From contig JAJFLO010000502.1 of the NCBI GenBank assembly GCA_021772675.1, forward strand, positions 1 through 60,231: a stretch of DNA of 60,231 nt, written 5' to 3'. The stretch is from Verrucomicrobiota bacterium (GTDB lineage: Bacteria > Verrucomicrobiota > Lentisphaeria > JABSQK01 > JAJFLO01). The translations under genes and the position numbers were made by a program. Every line of letters begins with the position of its first letter. The first letter of the stretch is position 1. The notes under the pieces were generated by a model that had not been told where the DNA came from, did no database searches, and saw only the letters and a program-made list of their open reading frames with translations. Positions 57,101 to 60,231 of the stretch are shown piece after piece.

Positions 57101-57233
57101 CGCTCTTTACTATTAGTTCGCCAAATTTAAAAGATTTTGAGACGAGTTGGCCAAATATCTTTTTTAGCGCTTCACTCGGTAGGTGACGCAAAAATGGAAT
57201 GTTTTCCAATACTTTGGAATTCGGTTTATTCAT
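54144..57233 (-). CDS. Peptidase-containing ABC exporter with two cyclic-nucleotide-binding domains
   Basis: ABC exporter of the kind that cleaves leader peptides and secretes the cargo. Positions are given from ATG 57233; an in-frame TTG five codons upstream is less likely. Two cNMP-binding domains come first (about 15-140 and 150-265); the second has the canonical FFGELSLLKRDKRTATVRA phosphate-binding loop, the first a weaker one. A C39 peptidase (about 320-450) has Cys333 (DEADCG), His406 (NNHWVV) and Asp422 (IADPAK). A six-helix membrane domain (about 475-760) precedes the ATPase: Walker A GKSQSGKST, signature LSRGQ, Walker B IFILDEAF and H-loop THRLES. It overlaps the SurA-like gene by 8 bases. 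Related dual-module exporters are known from bacteriocin loci. No leader-peptide gene or HlyD-type adaptor is nearby. Confidence 0.95.
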   Translation of the reverse strand: MNKPNSKVLENIPFLRHLPSEALKKIFGQLVSKSFKFGELIVKSGDTADTFFIMEEGNARVISKHTDGSEISINTLNPGDYFGEMGLLRAGVRTKTVRAASRVKVLTLNRKEFDNFLIKYPQFKEYIELQVTNRTISNFLKLYTSLGTIPAAALKEILENLKLVTFKGEEIIINENDNPGPLFIIEEGHCQVYQLRDNKEINLGFLRQGDFFGELSLLKRDKRTATVRAVNDCTLYSLSSSVFRKVVDQYPEFHSVINKRVESYQSGISSDRMPLDFAKIIEHDNKKDNYSDDENDLLSQHELMFFKVKSSHAKSRIKMNRFPFVRQIDEADCGVAAFNMICRYYGCKVSLPYIRELTHTSIEGTTLNDICRAANEIGFDAMAVKVSGRNMDQLNLPAIIHWQNNHWVVLISQNKQQMQIADPAKRIHWINRDEFENSWTGYAIEFGNDPKTLKIIPEKSPIKKWILHIFGSIKWDVINILFLTILITGLQLAFPILTQKIVDDVINMHDPKNLNYFIASLGGILAVTLVLTIFQRFTLSKAAAKLDSSILRFIIHKMLSLPMSYFLKRSPEDIQRRLEGATEIRHFVVHSAIGGLIALVQIMAFVGLMTFYSLRMTQIFLILVPIYVGLMYFSAKILKPAFDDIQENEAKYRMLQKDIVNGIQTVKAAAAEGSFRDIVLKNFSQLSRNQSLSKFNIYCYDGTIQTLGFLSTILLLWIGAQLVLYDQLSMGAFIAFQMLTTMCYFPILTILNMWEDLQLSTVLLNRLNDIIDSTSEQTLEKNISPVTTLQGKVEFRNVLYSYGGIDSPRILTDISFSAHPGQLIAIVGKSQSGKSTLASSIAGLMQPSSGEILYDDVQVSSLKLNSLRKYMGLVLQHDHIFSGSIVENIALGDPNPNSDRIIHAATIANAHQFVQRLPNKYYTQISDSDLVLSRGQKQSISIARAIYRDPAIFILDEAFNSMDIEFGQTILSNLENIRQRCTMFIVTHRLESISHANLILVLDNGRITEQGVHADLMKRRGLYYQLYNA

Positions 57234-58344
57234 GATGTAAGAGTTCAAGAGTCCACTTGACCCACTTTAGATTTATGTCGATGAATGGTGTAATGATTCC
57301 AATAATGTAGCTTTTCTGAAGAAAATTAAATATAATTGGATCTCCCAGAGATGGTGGTTTTTTATTGACAACGCGGTAAATGTAGAATTTATTGTCAAAA
57401 CTATTTTCCAAAGGTTTGATGCATTCTCCTGGATTCGCTGAATGAAGATAAGATTGTAAATTAGTGGGCAGTTCCTTAAAAAATGATGTATTTCTAAAAT
57501 ATTCACCCGCCGTTCGATTAGAAACTGCATCCAGTTCTTCATTATCTATTGTTATGCACAAAAATGCTTCCCTTGCTTCATTGATCGACTTAAAAATTAT
57601 GCCTTCATATTCGACTTCGATTAATTTAGATCGATTCGTTTTTAACAGTAGGTTACACTTATCCTTTGTTGCCAGTTTATCGCAACTATTACGGAAATGT
57701 GTATCGATTAATAGATTAAAATCGAATTTATTTTTATAGAAATGATCTGAATTAACCCCGATATCTAATTGGTTGATTTTTATGCCTTTTCTCTTGCAAA
57801 AAATCAGTCGATTTTCCTCTAAGTCTGATTCAGTTGGTCCATCGATATTAACGATAAAATTATAGGCTATAATTCTTAAAACAAATGGCAGCACGATATC
57901 AGATAGATTACCACTGAACACCAACTCTGCATAAAGTTTCTTACATATCTCAATCGGAGTGATCTCAATATTTATGGATTGATTCTGAACGTGTGTGGCC
58001 CACACTTGCCGCAGTAAATAGTCGTTCAAATCATCAATGTCTACATCATGGTTACTAAACCATTGTTCAGTTTCTTCGGCGGTGATGAGATTAAGATCGT
58101 ATCTAAATTGATTTGCAGCATCCTGAAGTTTTTCAGTATCCGGTGCTAAGTTTTGATTGACTGCGTATTTTTGCGCCGCCAGCCTTCTGCCTAGGCTCTC
58201 CCAATGATGATTGAGAGCTCCAATAAATTCAGCACACGCGAGAATATCGCCCCAGGTATATGACTTTTCTCCTAGTTCAAAGACCTTGAAATTATGGATT
58301 GATTCACATGATGAATCAGCGGATTTCTTGAGTTCATCCATCAT
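57226..58344 (-). CDS. SurA/PpiC-like peptidyl-prolyl isomerase-like protein
   Basis: A 372-residue protein with no signal peptide or membrane segment. The N-terminal part (about 20-130) is helical and resembles SurA/PpiC N-terminal domains (LGRRLAAQKYAVNQ, ITAEETEQWF). A later segment (about 250-345) has the outline of a parvulin rotamase domain, ending in LHSANPGECIKPLE, YIYRVVNKKPPSL. Similarity is weak and catalytic residues cannot be confirmed. Proteins of this type accompany C39/cNMP-domain ABC exporters in some other bacteria, which supports a chaperone or substrate-handling role before export. It starts 10 bases after the acyltransferase stop and overlaps the exporter gene. The ribosome binding site is weak. 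Confidence 0.65.
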   Translation of the reverse strand: MMDELKKSADSSCESIHNFKVFELGEKSYTWGDILACAEFIGALNHHWESLGRRLAAQKYAVNQNLAPDTEKLQDAANQFRYDLNLITAEETEQWFSNHDVDIDDLNDYLLRQVWATHVQNQSINIEITPIEICKKLYAELVFSGNLSDIVLPFVLRIIAYNFIVNIDGPTESDLEENRLIFCKRKGIKINQLDIGVNSDHFYKNKFDFNLLIDTHFRNSCDKLATKDKCNLLLKTNRSKLIEVEYEGIIFKSINEAREAFLCITIDNEELDAVSNRTAGEYFRNTSFFKELPTNLQSYLHSANPGECIKPLENSFDNKFYIYRVVNKKPPSLGDPIIFNFLQKSYIIGIITPFIDINLKWVKWTLELLHHE

Positions 58345-58354
58345 AAAATGTCAT

Positions 58355-59284
58355 TTATGTTTTATGTCGTCTTTTGTAAATAAACGGAGTTGATGTTTCT
58401 TCAATCGGGCGTGTTCGCCACCGTTTATGTATCCAAATCCATTGATCCGGGTGTTCTTTGATATAGGATTCCAATTTGTGGGTTAGAATTTGAGTATTCT
58501 TAATGATGTTTTGATTACTATTCTCAGAATTATTTTCCAACTTTATTTGGGCTTCTATAACGCATTTATGATGATAACAATTTTTTTCTCTGAATGTATA
58601 TCCGGGTATTATTGGTGTTCCTGTACGATCTGCAAGAACGGCAAGTGCTGTCATCGTGTTTGCCTTGTGGCCAAAAAAATCAACAAATATTCCGTCTTTG
58701 CCTGTCATATTCTGATCTAACATAACCACAATAGCTTCATTGTTCTTGAGAGATTTTAAAATATTTTTCATGGAATGTTTTTTGGGGATGGTTGTGATAC
58801 CATTATCATCACGGATTAATTTGATGATCATGTTACCAAATTGAGATTTCATTTCCTTACCAATGGCGCTAATCTTTATTCCATAGTTTGAAATTGCAAT
58901 TCCTGCAAGTTCCCAGCTACCAATGTGTCCAGTTAAAATAAAAACGCCTTTTTTTTGTTTTAATGCAGATTCGATATGATCGAATCCCTCAATTTCTACG
59001 CGCTGGGAAAGTTTGGGCAAATTTGCATGTGGAAGCTGCAATATTTCGATCATTGTTAAACACAGATGTAAATAAACTTTATTTATTAGAGATTTTATCT
59101 CTTCCGGTGATTGTGATTTACCAAATGCGACTTCCAGATGATTTTTAATAATAGCATATCGAAATTTTAATAAACGGCAAGCCACCCAGCTTAGTGCCTT
59201 ACATAAAAAAATGATAATTTTTTGTGGTATCAATTGGATTGTTTTGCTAATTAATAAAATGATTAATCTAATGAATGTTGCCAT
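58355..59284 (-). CDS. Lipid A biosynthesis acyltransferase family protein (LpxL/HtrB-like)
   Basis: A 309-residue inner-membrane acyltransferase. It has an N-terminal hydrophobic anchor (about 5-35), the catalytic HxxxxE motif H120-IGSW-E125, and conserved stretches LDQNMTGKDGIFVDFFG and TMTALAVLADRTGTPIIPG. Family members add secondary acyl chains to lipid A or related lipids; some act on other glycolipids, so the substrate is not certain. ATG 59284 is chosen because GGAAG lies five bases before the purine spacer and the protein then has normal length. The frame stays open 59 codons further upstream, but only by running into the adjacent palindromic repeat. First gene of the operon with the SurA-like protein and exporter. 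Confidence 0.9.
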   Translation of the reverse strand: MATFIRLIILLISKTIQLIPQKIIIFLCKALSWVACRLLKFRYAIIKNHLEVAFGKSQSPEEIKSLINKVYLHLCLTMIEILQLPHANLPKLSQRVEIEGFDHIESALKQKKGVFILTGHIGSWELAGIAISNYGIKISAIGKEMKSQFGNMIIKLIRDDNGITTIPKKHSMKNILKSLKNNEAIVVMLDQNMTGKDGIFVDFFGHKANTMTALAVLADRTGTPIIPGYTFREKNCYHHKCVIEAQIKLENNSENSNQNIIKNTQILTHKLESYIKEHPDQWIWIHKRWRTRPIEETSTPFIYKRRHKT

Positions 59285-59404
59285 TTTCTCTTCCGTTTTG
59301 TTTGCGTTTACACAATAATCACGGCAGTCATTGTAAATTTTTTTACTCGAACAGGACAATCGGCTGGCCATCAATTCCTTAATGAGAAATATTCGGAATT
59401 TTGC

Positions 59405-59584
59405 TAACCTGAATAATTCATAAACTTTCAAAGTGAGAGTCATTAAATTTTGTGAGATCAATTAGTTATGAATTTTATCCGCGTACAGGAATAGTGAATT
59501 GTTTCGAACCCGGATAATTTTGTAACCCATTGATATCGCGTGATATTATGGCTCGTAATAAAAAGTTTATGAATTATTCAGGCT
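59405..59584. repeat. Family A palindromic repeat, copy 3
   Basis: The ends TAACCTGAATAATTCATAAA and TTTATGAATTATTCAGGCTA are inverted repeats. Its right half is nearly identical to 2576-2699 (for example TTTCGAACCCGGATAATTTT, ATATTATGGCTCGTAATAAA). It lacks about 20-30 internal bases present at 2499-2699. It abuts the 5' region of the LpxL-like gene and could influence its promoter. Confidence 0.85.
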
Positions 59585-59676
59585 AATTACTGCATGATCA
59601 GCACGGGCTGGATGGATTTGAAGTCTGGTATTGGGCATTCTAATCCATGACTTTGTTTAGAGTGCAGTAACTTATC

Positions 59677-59797
59677 CCGCAGTTATCACAACGCATCTAC
59701 TATGAGAAAGTATATCACATCATTTCAGTAGCTAACCTTGGCAATCAAATTCACTGAGTTCCGGTTCAATGTCATCCTCTATTCGACGGTAAAGTGC
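59677..59797. repeat. Family C dispersed repeat, copy 2
   Basis: Reverse-complement partner of 37979-38097. GCATCTACTATGAGAA, GTATATCAC, TCATTTCAG and the outer CCTCTATTCGACGGTAAA block are conserved. Within this copy TCACATCATTTCAG and CTGAAATGAGGTGA form an inverted pair (59715-59810), so the element is itself partly palindromic. Confidence 0.7.
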
Positions 59798-59885
59798 TGA
59801 AATGAGGTGACCTAAGACCAGGTTGGTGAAAACGCGAGTTAGAAAAAAAGTCCAGAAATAATTCATATTGGTAAAGACAGTGACC

Positions 59886-60065
59886 TAGCCAGGATTATGC
59901 ATAAACTTTCTATTACGGGTCATTATATCACATAATATCAACGAGTTATAAAAATCTTTTGGATCGAAATAGTTCACTATTCCTGCACGAGAACGATATT
60001 CATAACTCATTGATTTCACGCAATCTAATATCTCTCATCAAAAACTTTATGAATAATCCAGGCTA
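59886..60065. repeat. Family A-variant palindromic repeat, copy 4
   Basis: The ends TAGCCAGGATTATGCATAAA and TTTATGAATAATCCAGGCTA are inverted repeats closing on TA at both sides. An inner pair, ACGAGTTATAAAAATC / GATATTCATAACTC, lies within. Its core TCGAAATAGTTCACTATTCC is also found, with one change, as a fragment near 36460. Confidence 0.8.
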
Positions 60066-60117
60066 GTCACTATGCGAAAATAAATTAAACATTTTGGGCT
60101 CCTTTGAGTTTTGAGTG

Positions 60118-60179
60118 GGTAAGCCTAAATTTCATGTATTTTTGGTATAGGGATTCAGAGTGTTAAAATTTAGCTTACC
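60118..60179. repeat. Inverted repeat near the window end
   Basis: GGTAAGCCTAAATTT (60118-60132) and AAATTTAGCTTACC (60166-60179) pair with one bulge around a loop of about 33 bases. It may be a terminator-like stem or part of an element continuing beyond the window. Confidence 0.4.
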
Positions 60180-60231
60180 AGTGATCAGATAGGTAATTAT
60201 TTTAATATTTTTTACCGTACTATAACCGCGT

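Larger units (their letters stand above)
59285..60231. other. Repeat-rich non-coding end of the window
   Basis: About 950 bases with no supported gene, up to the window edge. It contains a family A element (59405-59584), family C copy 2 (59677-59797), a family A-variant element (59886-60065) and a partial dyad (60118-60179). The promoter of the acyltransferase-exporter operon should lie between 59285 and 59405, or inside the first element. Confidence 0.65.

Noticed and set aside
57234-57248. TTG start for the exporter at 57248
   Set aside because: ATG 57233 is a stronger start codon with the same frame, and no ribosome binding site favours the TTG.
2499-60065. CRISPR array or REP cluster as explanation for the repeats
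   Set aside because: Copies are dispersed, 120-280 bases long, palindromic and differently oriented, with no regular spacers; they fit miniature transposable elements better.
1-60231. Structural RNA genes
   Set aside because: No tRNA cloverleaf, rRNA segment or recognisable riboswitch core was noticed on either strand, though short non-coding RNAs could be missed by eye.

Overview
The window reads as a chromosomal segment of a Gram-negative bacterium with an AT-rich genome. It encodes a lipid A-type acyltransferase, a TRAP transporter, MraY, a PEP-CTERM (exosortase-sorted) surface protein and very large secreted multidomain proteins. The style of the MraY C-terminus, a protein built of WA.KDP..A..W repeats, and the PEP-CTERM and dockerin-like modules recall the Verrucomicrobiota/Lentisphaerota side of the PVC group. 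That placement is an impression from protein style, not a phylogeny. No rRNA, tRNA, CRISPR array, transposase or phage gene was recognised.

Layout. (1) 1-6.9 kb: a dctQM TRAP permease pair without its binding protein (minus strand), rfbA and rfbC for dTDP-sugar synthesis (plus), and a small HExxH protein (minus). All are separated by transposase-less palindromic repeat elements; one of these sits exactly in the start codon of rfbC. (2) 7.1-43.9 kb, plus strand: a cell-surface locus. It contains a 9,759-residue secreted protein, a PEP-CTERM protein whose ectodomain looks cohesin-like, a secreted trypsin/beta-helix fusion, and a 688-residue protein that shares a four-cysteine domain and a dockerin-like C-terminus with the giant. 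(3) 43.8-49.5 kb, minus strand: a compact signalling operon of hybrid histidine kinase, receiver-adenylate cyclase, and receiver-degenerate AAA-Ser/Thr kinase. (4) 50.0-52.5 kb, minus: a TPR lipoprotein and a solitary mraY. (5) 52.8-59.3 kb, minus: an operon of LpxL-type acyltransferase, SurA/PpiC-like protein, C39-peptidase ABC exporter with two cyclic-nucleotide-binding domains, and a membrane-anchored WA-repeat protein. (6) 59.4-60.2 kb: another repeat cluster.

How the parts may work together (inference). The PEP-CTERM protein could be fixed to the envelope by an exosortase encoded elsewhere and, if its ectodomain is a true cohesin, could hold the two dockerin-tailed proteins at the surface. 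That would resemble a cellulosome, but with one enormous adhesin-like client. The adenylate cyclase operon could supply the cyclic nucleotide sensed by the exporter. The central 15 kb of the giant gene is a duplicated three-unit block, so the gene grew by in-frame segmental duplication. At least six copies of related palindromic elements plus several unrelated ones crowd the non-coding gaps, and one appears to have replaced a gene's ribosome binding site.
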